Counted from the first letter of the stretch, positions 27,706 to 37,344 are shown. The stretch is 64,000 bases of DNA from REEB95 sp035934235 (GCA_035934235.1 DASYYB010000008.1:1-64000), one strand, 5' to 3'. Numbers and translations are program-made. The notes: a model not told the origin generated them from the sequence alone.

Positions 27706-28674
27706 TCAGACCTTGAGCTTCAAAAGCCGCCGGGCATTGCCGTTGAGTAGCTTTTCCTTGTCGGCGGCCGGCAGCTTCAGCTCTTCGAGCGCCCACTTGG
27801 TTCCCGGTGGATTGGGCACGAAAGGATAATCGATCGAGAACATGATGCGGTCGAGCCCAATCTCCTTGATGCAATAGTCGAGCGCGTTGCTGGAAAAGAA
27901 GCCGCTGGTGGTGACCGTGAAGTTGCGCAGGAATTTCTCGCGAAACCCCTCGGCATGCTTGCCGTCGCGCGCCAGCGTCATGTTGACGCGCCAGAGAAAG
28001 AAGGGGAGGCCTTCGCCGAGATGCCCGAGGATCAGCTTGACCTTGGGATAGGCATCGAGCACGCCCGACAGCACCAGACGCACGCCGAGCGTCGCGGTTT
28101 CGATGGTGAAGCCCCAGGCGGCGTTGGCGAGCGTGGGGTGCTTGCCAAGGTAATCCTTGAGATAGGTGTCGATCAGCGCCTGGTGCGGCTTGGCGGGATG
28201 AAAATAGAGCGGCACATCCAAGGCTTGGGCGCGCTCGAAGATCGGCCAGAAGCGTTTGTCGTCGAGGAACACGCCGTTCGACAGGCCGTGGATCATCGCG
28301 CCGACGAAACCGAGTTTCGTGACGCAGCGTTCCAACTCGTCGGCCGCGTGCTTGGCGTCGGTCGTGGTCGGCAGCGCCGCGAAAGCGCCGAAGCGCTTGG
28401 GATGCGCCCTGACCACGTCGGCGAGCCGGTCATTGACGCTGCGCGCCACCTGGAGCGCGGATTCCGCCGGCAGGCGCTGCGTTGCCGGCGCGCCGAGCGA
28501 CAGCACCTGATAGTCGACGCCAGCCGCGTCCATCTCCTTGAGGCGCAATTCGCCGAGATCGTCGAGCCGCTTCACCAGTTCGGGATTGGCGCGGCCCTCG
28601 AACTGCGCGACCGCGACAATCTGCGGGTCATGGTAATGCTCTTCGAGCGCGACGACATACGGCTTGGCGGCCAT
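27706..28674 (-). CDS. Amidohydrolase family 2 protein (resorcylate decarboxylase-like)
   Basis: The 322-residue protein belongs to the ACMSD/gamma-resorcylate-decarboxylase branch of metal-dependent amidohydrolases. The N-terminal metal motif is ALEEHY (E11, H13), the barrel histidine lies in VPLYFHPAKPH, another in LILGHLGEGLPF, and the catalytic aspartate in IMFSIDYPFV. This branch decarboxylates or hydrolyses aromatic or small organic acids, but the substrate cannot be told. It sits 21 bp upstream of recG on the same strand, probably by chance. Confidence 0.87.
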   Translation of the reverse strand: MAAKPYVVALEEHYHDPQIVAVAQFEGRANPELVKRLDDLGELRLKEMDAAGVDYQVLSLGAPATQRLPAESALQVARSVNDRLADVVRAHPKRFGAFAALPTTTDAKHAADELERCVTKLGFVGAMIHGLSNGVFLDDKRFWPIFERAQALDVPLYFHPAKPHQALIDTYLKDYLGKHPTLANAAWGFTIETATLGVRLVLSGVLDAYPKVKLILGHLGEGLPFFLWRVNMTLARDGKHAEGFREKFLRNFTVTTSGFFSSNALDYCIKEIGLDRIMFSIDYPFVPNPPGTKWALEELKLPAADKEKLLNGNARRLLKLKV

Positions 28675-28807
28675 GCTCGTCCTCCCTGCGGTCGCTTTCT
28701 AACAGGCGAGGCATCCTCTGTCATCCCGGCGCCGCATGGGCCGATGCGTCTTTGGCGCTTGCAAGCCACGGCGTTCGCGGCATTATCACGGCCGAGACAG
28801 CCCCGCT

Positions 28808-29074
28808 ATGGCACAGGAAGAAGACGGGGTGGAGAAGCAGCGCAAGCGGCTGCTCTACCAAAGCCGCCACCGCGGCACCAAGGAAAGCGACCTGTTTCTG
28901 GGCGCTTTCGCGGATATCTATTTGCCGAATTTCAGCGCAACCGATTTGGCGGAATACGAATCCATCCTCGCCGAGGATGACGACAGGCTGTTCGACTGGA
29001 TCTATGGCCGCGTCAAGCCACCGCGCGATGGTACGGTGATGCGGCTGTTGCTCGCCTTCCGGTTCCGGCCATGA
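28808..29074 (+). CDS. sdhE: FAD assembly factor SdhE (SDHAF2 family)
   Basis: SdhE promotes covalent attachment of FAD to succinate dehydrogenase flavoprotein; the mitochondrial homologue is SDHAF2. The 88-residue protein has RLLYQSRHRGTKESDLFLGAFA (from about 14), containing the RG(M/T)xExD motif that contacts the flavoprotein, and DDDRLFDWIYGR further on. The ATG was chosen for agreement with family length, and a longer upstream reading is not conserved. Its stop overlaps the mfd start (ATGA), a frequent arrangement in alphaproteobacteria. Confidence 0.93.
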   Translation: MAQEEDGVEKQRKRLLYQSRHRGTKESDLFLGAFADIYLPNFSATDLAEYESILAEDDDRLFDWIYGRVKPPRDGTVMRLLLAFRFRP

Positions 29075-32000
29075 GCGCGCTCGACGCCTTCTTCTCGTCG
29101 GCGCCGCCGCGCGACGAGCGCCTCGTGCTCGCCAACGCGCCCGAAGGTCACGACGCTTTTGTCCTCGGCGGTGTGGTCGCACGCACGGGCCGTACGCTGA
29201 TCCATGTCGGCCGCGACGATGGCCGCATGGCACGCATGCGCGCGGCCTTGGGATTCTTCCATCCAGAGCTCGAGGTGCGGACGTTCCCGGCCTGGGATTG
29301 TCTGCCCTACGATCGCGTTTCGCCCAATCCCGAGATCGTCTCGCGGCGCATTGCGTTGCTGGCTGAGCTCACGCGCGGTGACGCCCGGTCGCGCGTCGTT
29401 TTGACCACAATCAATGCCGTGATCCAACGCGTGCCGCCGCGCAAGCTGTTCGCCGAACGTACTCTGATTCTGGAACGCGGCGCGGAATTACCGCTCGACC
29501 GGCTCAAAAGCTTTCTCGAACGCAACGGCTACAACCGCGCCGAAACCGTGCGCGAGGCGGGCGAATACGCGGTGCGCGGCGGCCTGGTCGATCTCTATCC
29601 GTCGGGTGCGCCGGCGCCGCTGCGGCTGGATTTTTTCGGTGACCGGCTCGAAGCCATCCGCTCGTTCGATCCGCTAAGTCAGCGCAGCGCCGGTACGCTC
29701 GAGCGTGCGGAACTCAAGCCGATGAGCGAAGTGCTGCTCGATCAACCGGTGATCGAACGTTTCCGCTCGCGCTATCGCGACGAGTTCGGCGCCGGCGTGC
29801 AGAACGATCCGCTCTATGAATCCGTCAGCGCCGGCCGGCGCCATGCGGGCATGGAGCACTTCCTGCCGCTGTTCTATGAAAGTCTCGATACGCTCTTCGA
29901 TTATCTGCCGGGCGCCGACGTGGTGCTCGATCATCAGGCCGAAGAGGTTCGCGGCGAGCGCATCGTCGCCATCGCCGATTTCCACAACGCGCGCGAGACT
30001 GCGCCCATTGCGCGCGGTGCGCTCGGCGCGGCGCCGATCTATCGGCCGCTGCGGCCGGAGTTGCTCTACCTCGGCGATGCGGAGTGGAAGCAGGTGCTCG
30101 CTGGCCGCCACGTCGCGCAGCTTTCGCCATTCGCGGCGCCGGAAAGCGCCACCGCGTTCGACACCGGTGCGCGGCCGGGGCCGGATTTCAGCGCTGCGCG
30201 CGCCGATCCGAACGTCAATCTGTTCGACGCCGTGCGGCAGCAGCTTGACGCCGAGACCGCCGCCGGCCGGCGGACGCTGATCGTCGCGTATAGCACCGGC
30301 TCGGCCGAACGCCTCAAAACCGTGATGAAGGATCACGGCATCGCCGAGCCGGCGTTCGTTGAATTCTGGCAGGGCTTTCTCGACCTGCCAAAGGGCCACG
30401 CCGGTCTTGCCGTTCTGCCGTTGGAGCGCGGCTACGTCGCCGGCGACGGCGCGCTCATCACCGAGCAGGACATTCTCGGCGATCGTCTGGCGCGGCCGGC
30501 GCGGCGGCGTACCAACCTCGATCAGTTTGTCGCCGAAGTCGCGACGCTGACGCTCGGCGATCTCGTCGTCCATGCGGACCACGGCATTGGCCGTTACGAC
30601 GGCCTCGTGACGCTCGAAGTTGCCGGTGCGCCGCACGATTGTTTGCGGCTGATCTATGCCGGCGATGACAAATTGTTCGTGCCGGTCGAGAACATCGAAG
30701 TGCTGTCGCGCTACGGCTCTGAGGATGCAGCGGCGCAGCTCGACCGGCTGGGCGGCGTGGCGTGGCAGTCGCGCAAGGCGCGGGTCAAGGCGCGCATCCG
30801 CGACATCGCCGGCGAGTTGATAACTCTCGCCGCGGAACGCCAGATGAAAGAAGGCGAGCCGATGGCGGCGCCCGAAGGCGTGTACGAGGAATTCGCCGCG
30901 CGCTTCCCGTATCCCGAGACCGACGACCAGGACAAGGCGATCCGCGACACGCTCGGCGATTTGTCGTCGGGCCGACCGACCGATCGCCTGATCTGCGGCG
31001 ACGTTGGTTTCGGCAAGACCGAAGTGGCGCTCCGGGCCGCCTTCATCGCCGTGATGACTGGCACGCAGGTCGCGGTCGTGGTGCCGACCACATTGCTGGC
31101 GCGCCAGCATTACCGCACGTTCGTCAATCGCTTCGCTGGCATGCCGGTACGGATCGAACAGCTCTCCCGCTTCGTGCCGCCGAAGCGCGCCGAGCAGATC
31201 AAGAAGGATCTGGCCGAGGGCCGCGTCGACATCGTTGTCGGCACGCATTCGCTGCTGGGCAAGGGCGTCGGCTTCCGCCATCTCGGGCTGCTGGTGATCG
31301 ACGAGGAGCAGCATTTCGGCGTCGCACAGAAGGAGCGGCTGAAGAAGCTCAAGGCCAACGTCCACGTGGTGACGCTGACGGCAACGCCGATCCCGCGCAC
31401 GTTGCAGATGGCGCTCGCCGGCGTACGCGAGATGAGCATCATCGCGACGCCGCCGATGGACCGGCTGGCAGTGCGCACCTTCGTCATGGCCTGGGATTCG
31501 GTGGTGGTGCGCGAGGCGATCGTCCGCGAGCTGCATCGCGGCGGTCAGGTCTTCTGCGTCGTGCCACGCATCGCCGACATTGTCGACGTCGAGCACGAGC
31601 TGAAACAATTGGTGCCGGAAGCGCGACTGGCGGTGGCGCACGGCCAATTGGCGCCGACGCATCTGGACAAGGTGATGACGGCGTTCGACGACGGCGCCTT
31701 CGATGTGCTGCTGTGCACCGACATCGTCGAAAGCGGTCTCGACATTCCGACCGCCAACACGCTGATCATCCATCGCGCTGACATGTTCGGGCTGGCGCAG
31801 CTCTATCAGCTGCGGGGCCGCATCGGCCGCGGCAAGCTCCGCGCATACGCGTATCTGACGCTGCCGCCGGGCAAGGTGCTGTCCTCGACGGCCGAACGCC
31901 GGCTTGAAGTCATGCAGACCCTCGATCAGTTGGGCGCTGGCTTCACGCTGGCGAGCCACGATCTCGACATCCGCGGCGCGGGCAATCTGCTGGGCGACGA

Positions 32001-32583
32001 GCAGTCGGGACATATCCGCGAAGTTGGCGTCGAGCTTTATCAGCACCTTCTCGAAGAGGCGATCGCCACGGCGCGCACCGGCGGCGATCAGGCCAAGGCC
32101 GAAGCCGACTGGACGCCGCAGATCGCGATCGGCACGTCGGTGCTGATTCCCGAGAATTACGTCGCTGACCTCAACGTGCGGCTTGGCCTGTATCGCCGCA
32201 TCGCCAATCTGGTCGACCGGCAGGAAATCGAGGCGTTCGCGGCCGAGCTCATCGACCGCTTCGGCAAGCTGCCGTCCGAGGTCGAGAACCTGCTCGAGAT
32301 CATCGCCATCAAGCGTCTCTGCCGCGAGGCCGGCGTCGAAAAGATCGAGGCTGGGCCTAAAGGCGCTGCGATCACGTTCCACGCCGGCAGCGTCGCCGAT
32401 CCGGCGGCGCTGGTGCGCTGGATCGCGAGCCAGGCGGGCAGCGCGCGGCTGCGGCCGGATCAGCGCCTGGTGATCGTGCGCGACTGGGATGACACGCGCA
32501 TGCGCATCAAGGGCGTGATCCAATTGCTCGAAAAACTGAAGGCGATTGCGGCCGGACGGCAGCCGGTCGCCGCGAGCGGCTAA
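29071..32583 (+). CDS. mfd: Transcription-repair coupling factor
   Basis: Mfd removes RNA polymerase stalled at DNA damage and recruits UvrA. The 1170-residue protein has the UvrB-like N-terminal part (FPAWDCLPYDRVSPN near 70-85), the RNA-polymerase-binding domain (VVHADHGIGRYDGLVTLEV), Walker A GDVGFGKT (643-650), DEEQH at 744-748, and motifs VVTLTATPIPRTLQ and LLCTDIVESGLDIP. The TRG motif region and a C-terminal UvrA-contacting domain follow. It pairs functionally with uvrA and recG in this window. Confidence 0.98.
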   Translation: MSALDAFFSSAPPRDERLVLANAPEGHDAFVLGGVVARTGRTLIHVGRDDGRMARMRAALGFFHPELEVRTFPAWDCLPYDRVSPNPEIVSRRIALLAELTRGDARSRVVLTTINAVIQRVPPRKLFAERTLILERGAELPLDRLKSFLERNGYNRAETVREAGEYAVRGGLVDLYPSGAPAPLRLDFFGDRLEAIRSFDPLSQRSAGTLERAELKPMSEVLLDQPVIERFRSRYRDEFGAGVQNDPLYESVSAGRRHAGMEHFLPLFYESLDTLFDYLPGADVVLDHQAEEVRGERIVAIADFHNARETAPIARGALGAAPIYRPLRPELLYLGDAEWKQVLAGRHVAQLSPFAAPESATAFDTGARPGPDFSAARADPNVNLFDAVRQQLDAETAAGRRTLIVAYSTGSAERLKTVMKDHGIAEPAFVEFWQGFLDLPKGHAGLAVLPLERGYVAGDGALITEQDILGDRLARPARRRTNLDQFVAEVATLTLGDLVVHADHGIGRYDGLVTLEVAGAPHDCLRLIYAGDDKLFVPVENIEVLSRYGSEDAAAQLDRLGGVAWQSRKARVKARIRDIAGELITLAAERQMKEGEPMAAPEGVYEEFAARFPYPETDDQDKAIRDTLGDLSSGRPTDRLICGDVGFGKTEVALRAAFIAVMTGTQVAVVVPTTLLARQHYRTFVNRFAGMPVRIEQLSRFVPPKRAEQIKKDLAEGRVDIVVGTHSLLGKGVGFRHLGLLVIDEEQHFGVAQKERLKKLKANVHVVTLTATPIPRTLQMALAGVREMSIIATPPMDRLAVRTFVMAWDSVVVREAIVRELHRGGQVFCVVPRIADIVDVEHELKQLVPEARLAVAHGQLAPTHLDKVMTAFDDGAFDVLLCTDIVESGLDIPTANTLIIHRADMFGLAQLYQLRGRIGRGKLRAYAYLTLPPGKVLSSTAERRLEVMQTLDQLGAGFTLASHDLDIRGAGNLLGDEQSGHIREVGVELYQHLLEEAIATARTGGDQAKAEADWTPQIAIGTSVLIPENYVADLNVRLGLYRRIANLVDRQEIEAFAAELIDRFGKLPSEVENLLEIIAIKRLCREAGVEKIEAGPKGAAITFHAGSVADPAALVRWIASQAGSARLRPDQRLVIVRDWDDTRMRIKGVIQLLEKLKAIAAGRQPVAASG

Positions 32584-32586
32584 GAC

Positions 32587-33231
32587 TTATACCGCGGCGC
32601 GGTTGGGGCCGTTCTGCACCAGGTCGAACACCGGAAAGAAGAACGGCGGCTCCTGCGCGCCGGAGATCGCATACTGGCCGTCGAAGATGAAACAAGGCAC
32701 GGCATTGATGCCGAGGCGCCGCGCGCCGGAATCGTCCGCCGTGACCTCGGCGCGTTCGCTCGTGCCGGCAAGAAAGTCACGCGCCGCCGCCGCGTCCAAG
32801 CCGCTTTCGCCGGCGATCGCCGCGAGCGTGTCGCGGTCGCCGATGTCGCGGCCTTCGATGAAATATGCGGCGAACAACCGGTCGACCAGATCGGTCGCGC
32901 GGCCGGTGCGCTGCGCGAAACGGATCAGGCGATGCGCGGCGAGCGTGTTGGGCGTGCGTTCGATCTTTTCGAATGCGAACGGGATGCCGATGGTGGCGCC
33001 GGCATCGACCACCGCCTGGTTGATGCGCTTGGCATGGGCCTGGCCGCCGAACTTGGCGGCGAGATAAGCCTCGCGCGGCATGCCTTCGGCCGGCATGTCG
33101 GGATTGAGCTGGAACGGCCGCCAGGTGATATCGGGCGCAATCGCCGGCCGTTGCGCCAGCGCCGCCTCGAGCCGGCGCTTACCGATAAAGCACCACGGGC
33201 AAATGACGTCGGCGACGATATCGATACGCAT
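32587..33231 (-). CDS. DsbA-family oxidoreductase, FrnE-like
   Basis: The 214-residue protein starts MRIDIVADVICPWCFIGKRRLEAAL. The CPWC pair (C11, C14) near the N-terminus with no signal peptide fits the cytoplasmic FrnE subgroup of DsbA-fold proteins. The helical insert and the cis-proline strand (GINAVPCFIFDGQYAISGAQ) are present. Members are thiol-disulfide oxidoreductases or isomerases, sometimes linked to polyketide synthesis or stress. The substrate is unknown. It is convergent with mfd, three bases apart. Confidence 0.92.
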   Translation of the reverse strand: MRIDIVADVICPWCFIGKRRLEAALAQRPAIAPDITWRPFQLNPDMPAEGMPREAYLAAKFGGQAHAKRINQAVVDAGATIGIPFAFEKIERTPNTLAAHRLIRFAQRTGRATDLVDRLFAAYFIEGRDIGDRDTLAAIAGESGLDAAAARDFLAGTSERAEVTADDSGARRLGINAVPCFIFDGQYAISGAQEPPFFFPVFDLVQNGPNRAAV

Positions 33232-33379
33232 GATGCATCATAGCATATCCCACCCGCCGCGCGGCCGAGCGTTAGCGTTAATAAAACAGGATCGGTGCAG
33301 AAATGCCGCGATTTGGCGCATGCCGCATCGATCTTGAGCGGCGGTCGCCGACCCGCTTAAGGTTACGTCGGGGAAGGGA

Positions 33380-35008
33380 ATGTCGGGCATCTACGACGAA
33401 CCGCATCTACGACGCGGCCCGGCGAATCATGCGCCGCTGTCGCCGCTGTCATTTCTCGTGCGCGCCGCAGCGATCTATCCCGACAAGCCCGCAGTGATCC
33501 ACGGCGACCGCGTCATCACCTACGGCGAGCTGCTGGCACGCTGCCGTCGGCTTGCCAGCGCATTGCGCGCCCGCGGCATCGGCAAAGGCGATACGGTCTC
33601 GGTCATGGCGCCGAACGTGCCGGCGATGCTTGAGGCGCATTACGGCGTCGCGATGGCCGGCGCGGTGCTCAACGCGCTCAACTACCGGCTGGACGCCAAG
33701 ACCATCGCCTTTATCTTCGGCCATGCCGAAACCAAGCTGCTGCTCACCGATCGCGAATTCTCGCCGACGATCAAGGAGGCGCTGGCGCTGGCCGCGCACA
33801 AGCCGGTCGTGATCGACATCGACGATCCGCTGTTCAATGGCGGCGAGAAGCTCGGCGCGATGGATTACGAAGCCTTCCTCGCGACCGGTGATCCCGACGC
33901 AGATATGTCGTTGCCCGACGACGAGTGGCAGGCCTATTCGCTCAACTACACGTCAGGCACCACCGGCAATCCGAAGGGCGTGGTTTATCACCACCGTGGC
34001 GCATTCCTGAACGCGGTCGGCGACGTGCTGTATTTCGGCTTGTCGCCGCAGACCGTTTATCTGTGGACGCTGCCGATGTTCCATTGCAACGGCTGGTGCT
34101 ACACCTGGGCAGTGACGGCGGCGTGCGGCACGCATGTCTGCCTGCGCCGTATCGATCCGGCGCAGATTTTTGCGCTGATCGAAAAGCACCGCGTCACCCA
34201 TCTCTGCGGCGCGCCGATCGTGCTCAACCTGCTGGCCTATGCGCCGGAAAGCGCCGAGCGCCGCCTCGATCATCCGGTCAAGGTAATGACTGGCGGTGCC
34301 GCGCCGCCGTCGACCATCATCGCCAACATGGAACGGCTCGGCTTTTCGGTGACGCACGGCTACGGCCTAACGGAATCCTACGGCCCGGCAACGATCTGTT
34401 TCGAGCAGGATGATTGGGCGGGTTTGCCGTTGGCGGAGCGCACCGGGCGCATGGCGCGGCAGGGAATGGAAGTCGCGACGCTTGCCGGCGCACGTGTCGT
34501 CGACCGCGATTTGCGCGACGTGCCGGCTGACGGCACGGTCATCGGCGAAATCGTGCTGCGTGCCAACACGGTGATGAAGGGCTATCTCAAAAATCCGCAG
34601 GCGACGGCGGAAGCCTTCGCCAACGGCTGGTTCCACACCGGCGATCTCGCCGTGCGCCATCCCGACGGCTACATCGAGGTCAAGGATCGCGCCAAGGACA
34701 TCATCATTTCGGGCGGCGAGAACATCTCGTCGCTCGAGATCGAGGAAGCACTCTACAAGCATCCGGCGGTGATGGAGGCAGCGGTGGTCGCACGGCCGGA
34801 CGAGAAATGGGGCGAGACGCCGTGTGCTTTCGTCGCGCTCAAGCCCGGCGCCAACGCGACCGCGGATGACGTGGTCGCCTTTTGTCGCGCCAACCTGGCG
34901 CATTTCAAGGTGCCGCGCACCGTCGTGTTCGGCCCGCTGCCGAAAACCTCCACCGGCAAGATCCAGAAATACCTGCTGCGCGAGCAGGCCAAGAGCTTGG
35001 CGCCGTGA
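33380..35008 (+). CDS. Acyl-CoA synthetase (AMP-forming)
   Basis: The 542-residue enzyme activates a carboxylic acid to its CoA thioester through an acyl-AMP. The P-loop is YTSGTTGNPKGV (190-201). MFHCNGWCYTW, the A5 motif HGYGLTESYGPATIC, the A7 and A8 motifs FHTGDLAVRHPDGYIEVKDRAKDIIISGGENISSLE (in parts), and the catalytic lysine region PKTSTGKIQKY are intact. It resembles medium-chain or aromatic acyl-CoA ligases. It is coupled by a four-base overlap to an SDR gene, suggesting a degradation or modification route for an acyl compound. Confidence 0.93.
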   Translation: MSGIYDEPHLRRGPANHAPLSPLSFLVRAAAIYPDKPAVIHGDRVITYGELLARCRRLASALRARGIGKGDTVSVMAPNVPAMLEAHYGVAMAGAVLNALNYRLDAKTIAFIFGHAETKLLLTDREFSPTIKEALALAAHKPVVIDIDDPLFNGGEKLGAMDYEAFLATGDPDADMSLPDDEWQAYSLNYTSGTTGNPKGVVYHHRGAFLNAVGDVLYFGLSPQTVYLWTLPMFHCNGWCYTWAVTAACGTHVCLRRIDPAQIFALIEKHRVTHLCGAPIVLNLLAYAPESAERRLDHPVKVMTGGAAPPSTIIANMERLGFSVTHGYGLTESYGPATICFEQDDWAGLPLAERTGRMARQGMEVATLAGARVVDRDLRDVPADGTVIGEIVLRANTVMKGYLKNPQATAEAFANGWFHTGDLAVRHPDGYIEVKDRAKDIIISGGENISSLEIEEALYKHPAVMEAAVVARPDEKWGETPCAFVALKPGANATADDVVAFCRANLAHFKVPRTVVFGPLPKTSTGKIQKYLLREQAKSLAP

Positions 35009-35775
35009 GCGCCGATTTCTCGCTCACCGGCAAGCGCGCACTGGTTACGGGCGCGTCGCGTGGTTTGGGGCTGCATTTCGCTCAGGTTCTGGCTGGGGCT
35101 GGCGCGGATGTGGCGCTCATGGCGCGTGACACGGCGGCACTCGACACCGCGGCAGCGGCAATCGCCCGGACGACTGGGCGGCGCGCGATCGCGGTTGCCG
35201 GCGACGTCACCGTGGCCGCAAGCGTCCGCGCGGCCGTCGATCGGGTGGAGACGGTGCTCGGTCCGCTCGACATTCTGGTCAACAACGCCGGTATCGCAGT
35301 TTCCAAGCCGCTGCTCGAACACGACGAGGCGGACTGGGATCGCGTGCTTGATACCAATCTCAAAGGTGCATGGCTGGTGGCGCGCGAATTCGCGGCCCGG
35401 CGCATTGCCGACAAGCGCGGCGGCCGCATCGTCAACTTGGCGTCGTTGCTGGCGTTCCGCACCGCCCGCAACGTGCCGGAATACGCGGCCGCCAAGGCGG
35501 GACTGGCGCAGCTCACGCGCGTGTTGGCGCTCGAACTCGCGCGGTACGGCATCGGCGTCAACGCCTTGGCGCCAGGCTATTTCGAGACCGACATGAACCG
35601 CGCGTTCCTGAACAGCGAGGCGGGGCAGGCGGTAACGGCGCGGATACCGTTGGGCCGTACCGGGACGGCCGCCGACCTCGACGGCGCGCTGCTCCTGCTG
35701 GTTTCACCAGCCGGCGGCTACATCACGGGTGCCATCATTCCGGTCGACGGCGGCCATCTGGTCGCTTCGATCTAG
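35005..35775 (+). CDS. Short-chain dehydrogenase/reductase
   Basis: The GTG overlaps the synthetase stop (GTGA) and gives 256 residues, the normal size. The cofactor motif is TGASRGLG (15-22), then VNNAGIAVS, and the catalytic residues S147, Y160 and K164 in NLASLLAFRTARNVPEYAAAK. The C-terminal YITGAIIPVDGGHL is typical of classical SDRs of the FabG/gluconate dehydrogenase type. With the acyl-CoA synthetase upstream, a 3-hydroxyacyl-CoA or related alcohol is a plausible substrate, but this is inference. Confidence 0.92.
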   Translation: MSADFSLTGKRALVTGASRGLGLHFAQVLAGAGADVALMARDTAALDTAAAAIARTTGRRAIAVAGDVTVAASVRAAVDRVETVLGPLDILVNNAGIAVSKPLLEHDEADWDRVLDTNLKGAWLVAREFAARRIADKRGGRIVNLASLLAFRTARNVPEYAAAKAGLAQLTRVLALELARYGIGVNALAPGYFETDMNRAFLNSEAGQAVTARIPLGRTGTAADLDGALLLLVSPAGGYITGAIIPVDGGHLVASI

Positions 35776-35976
35776 CGTTTCGACATCAGACAACTCGTTG
35801 AGAAACCTCGGGAACGGCACGTTCGCGCCGGTTTGCTAATCCCGCCTGCTTAAGCCAGAGACGCATTGTAGAAATTATGAGAAGACTCTGTGGATTATTA
35901 GGGATAACTGCCGCGTCGGGTCGCCGCAGGATTCCGGCGGTTTGACCGCATCAAAGGCGCCTTGCAGGATCAAGCG

Positions 35977-36915
35977 ATGGGCCGAATCGACGTCGTCGCC
36001 GCCAGCGCATTTTATCCGCCGGTGATGGAAGTGCTGACCGCGACCTACGCCGTTCACGCGCTTTATCAGGCGGCCGACCGCGCCACCTTTCTCGCGCCGC
36101 TCAAGGACAAAATACGCGGCCTTGCGACGTTCACGAGCAACGTCGATTCGAGCCTGATGGACGCATTGCCGCGGCTCGAGATCGTCGCCTCGATGAGCAT
36201 CGGCCTCGACCATATCGACCTCGCGGCGGCGCAGGCGCGTGGTATCCGCGTCACCAACACGCCGGGGGTACTCACCGACGACGTCGCCGACCTCGCGGTT
36301 GGGCTGATGGTCGCCGTGTCGCGACGGCTGGTCGTCGCCGACCGTTACGTGCGTGACGGCAGCTGGCTCAAAGGACCGATGCCACTGCAGAGGAAGCTCG
36401 GCGGAACGATGCTCGGCGTTTTGGGCATGGGCCGCATCGGTCAGGCGATCGCCAAGCGCGCCGCCGCGATGAATATGACCGTGGTCTATCACGGTCGGCG
36501 ACCGAAGCCGGAGCTATCCTATCGTTTCTACCCGGATCTCGCCGTCATGGCTGCCGACGTCGATTACTTGGTGGTCGCCGTGCCAGGAGGGCCGGCGACG
36601 CGGCACCTGGTCGATGCGCGGATCATCGCGGCACTGGGGCCCAAGGGCGCCATCATCAACATCGCGCGCGGCTCGGTCGTCGATCAGGCAGCGCTGATCA
36701 CGGCTTTGGCCGAGCGCAAGCTGGCCGGCGCGGGACTCGACGTATTCGAGGACGAACCGCGCGTGCCCGAGACGCTGACGCGGCACGATTCGGTCGTGCT
36801 GACGCCACATATCGGCAGCGCGACGCACGCGACTCGGCTGGCGATGGGACGGCTGATGCTGGACAACCTCGCGGCGCACTTCGCCGGCAAGCCGCTATTA
36901 ACGCCAGTGATCTAG
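35977..36915 (+). CDS. D-isomer-specific 2-hydroxyacid dehydrogenase
   Basis: The ATG seven bases after AGGA gives 312 residues; a TTG 15 bases upstream is less likely. The family reduces 2-keto acids such as glyoxylate or hydroxypyruvate with NAD(P)H. Recognised parts are IGLDHIDLAAAQARGIRVTNTPGVLTDDVADLA, the nucleotide loop GVLGMGRIGQAIAKR, and the catalytic Arg (NIARGSVVD), Glu (DVFEDEPRVP) and His (LTPHIGSATH). It is a separate transcription unit, with DnaA-box-like sequence in its upstream region. Confidence 0.93.
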   Translation: MGRIDVVAASAFYPPVMEVLTATYAVHALYQAADRATFLAPLKDKIRGLATFTSNVDSSLMDALPRLEIVASMSIGLDHIDLAAAQARGIRVTNTPGVLTDDVADLAVGLMVAVSRRLVVADRYVRDGSWLKGPMPLQRKLGGTMLGVLGMGRIGQAIAKRAAAMNMTVVYHGRRPKPELSYRFYPDLAVMAADVDYLVVAVPGGPATRHLVDARIIAALGPKGAIINIARGSVVDQAALITALAERKLAGAGLDVFEDEPRVPETLTRHDSVVLTPHIGSATHATRLAMGRLMLDNLAAHFAGKPLLTPVI

Positions 36916-37177
36916 GCCGTCGGTAGACAGTCGGGCGCCGCCGTGGCGACGAGATCGCGGAACAGCGCCAAAGCGCTTTCGGCAAAGGGCAGGGTGAGGC
37001 CGGTGGCCGCCAGCAAGAGCGCTTCGGCGGCAGCGTTGTCAGCCACGGTGGCGGCCCTGTGCGGTCACCGAGTCGACCTTGGATTTGTCACGCTTCCACA
37101 CGGTCAGCGAGTGGCCGGCCGCGAGCAGGTTGCGCGCCATGCGGCTGCCCTCAGCCCGATGCCGCGGAATGCGACAT
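36912..37177 (-). pseudogene. Decayed 3-hydroxyisobutyrate dehydrogenase-family gene
   Basis: On the minus strand FRGIGL is followed, after loss of one base, by GSRMARNLLAAGHSLTVWKRDKSKVDSVTAQG in pieces. This is the N-terminal NAD-binding loop (GxGLMGxxM) of beta-hydroxyacid dehydrogenases. After about 35 residues it runs into AEALLLAATGLTLPFAESALALFRDLVA, which matches the C-terminal helix of the same family. The middle two-thirds of the gene is missing. The remnant's stop codon overlaps the end of the neighbouring dehydrogenase gene. Confidence 0.7.
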
Positions 37178-37236
37178 CAGCTGTGGATTACTGTATTTTT
37201 TTATTCTCTATCAATCTATTAGGCCGCAATACCGAA

Positions 37237-37245
37237 TGTGGATAA
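37237..37245 (-). promoter_or_regulatory. DnaA-box match
   Basis: TGTGGATAA is the reverse complement of the consensus DnaA box TTATCCACA. A one-mismatch copy (TGTGGATTA) lies at 37182-37190 on the other side of an AT-rich stretch, and another at 35889-35897. These could mark a DnaA-controlled promoter for the small gene that follows. Confidence 0.3.
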
Positions 37246-37344
37246 CGAGCATCGTTTTCGGCAGCTTTAACCAAAAAATAACCATTCCGAACCGAGTCTC
37301 AGGCCGCCGGCCAGAACGGCCGACGATTCGTAGGGAGAATCCCG

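Noticed and set aside
29674..32523. A 949-codon open frame on the minus strand opposite mfd
   Set aside because: It mirrors the high-GC codon structure of mfd and its translation is rich in Arg, His, Asp and Gln without any domain. It is a shadow of the real gene.
35880..37250. Chromosomal replication origin
   Set aside because: Too few exact DnaA boxes, no origin-type neighbouring genes, and no way to assess strand skew from this window alone.
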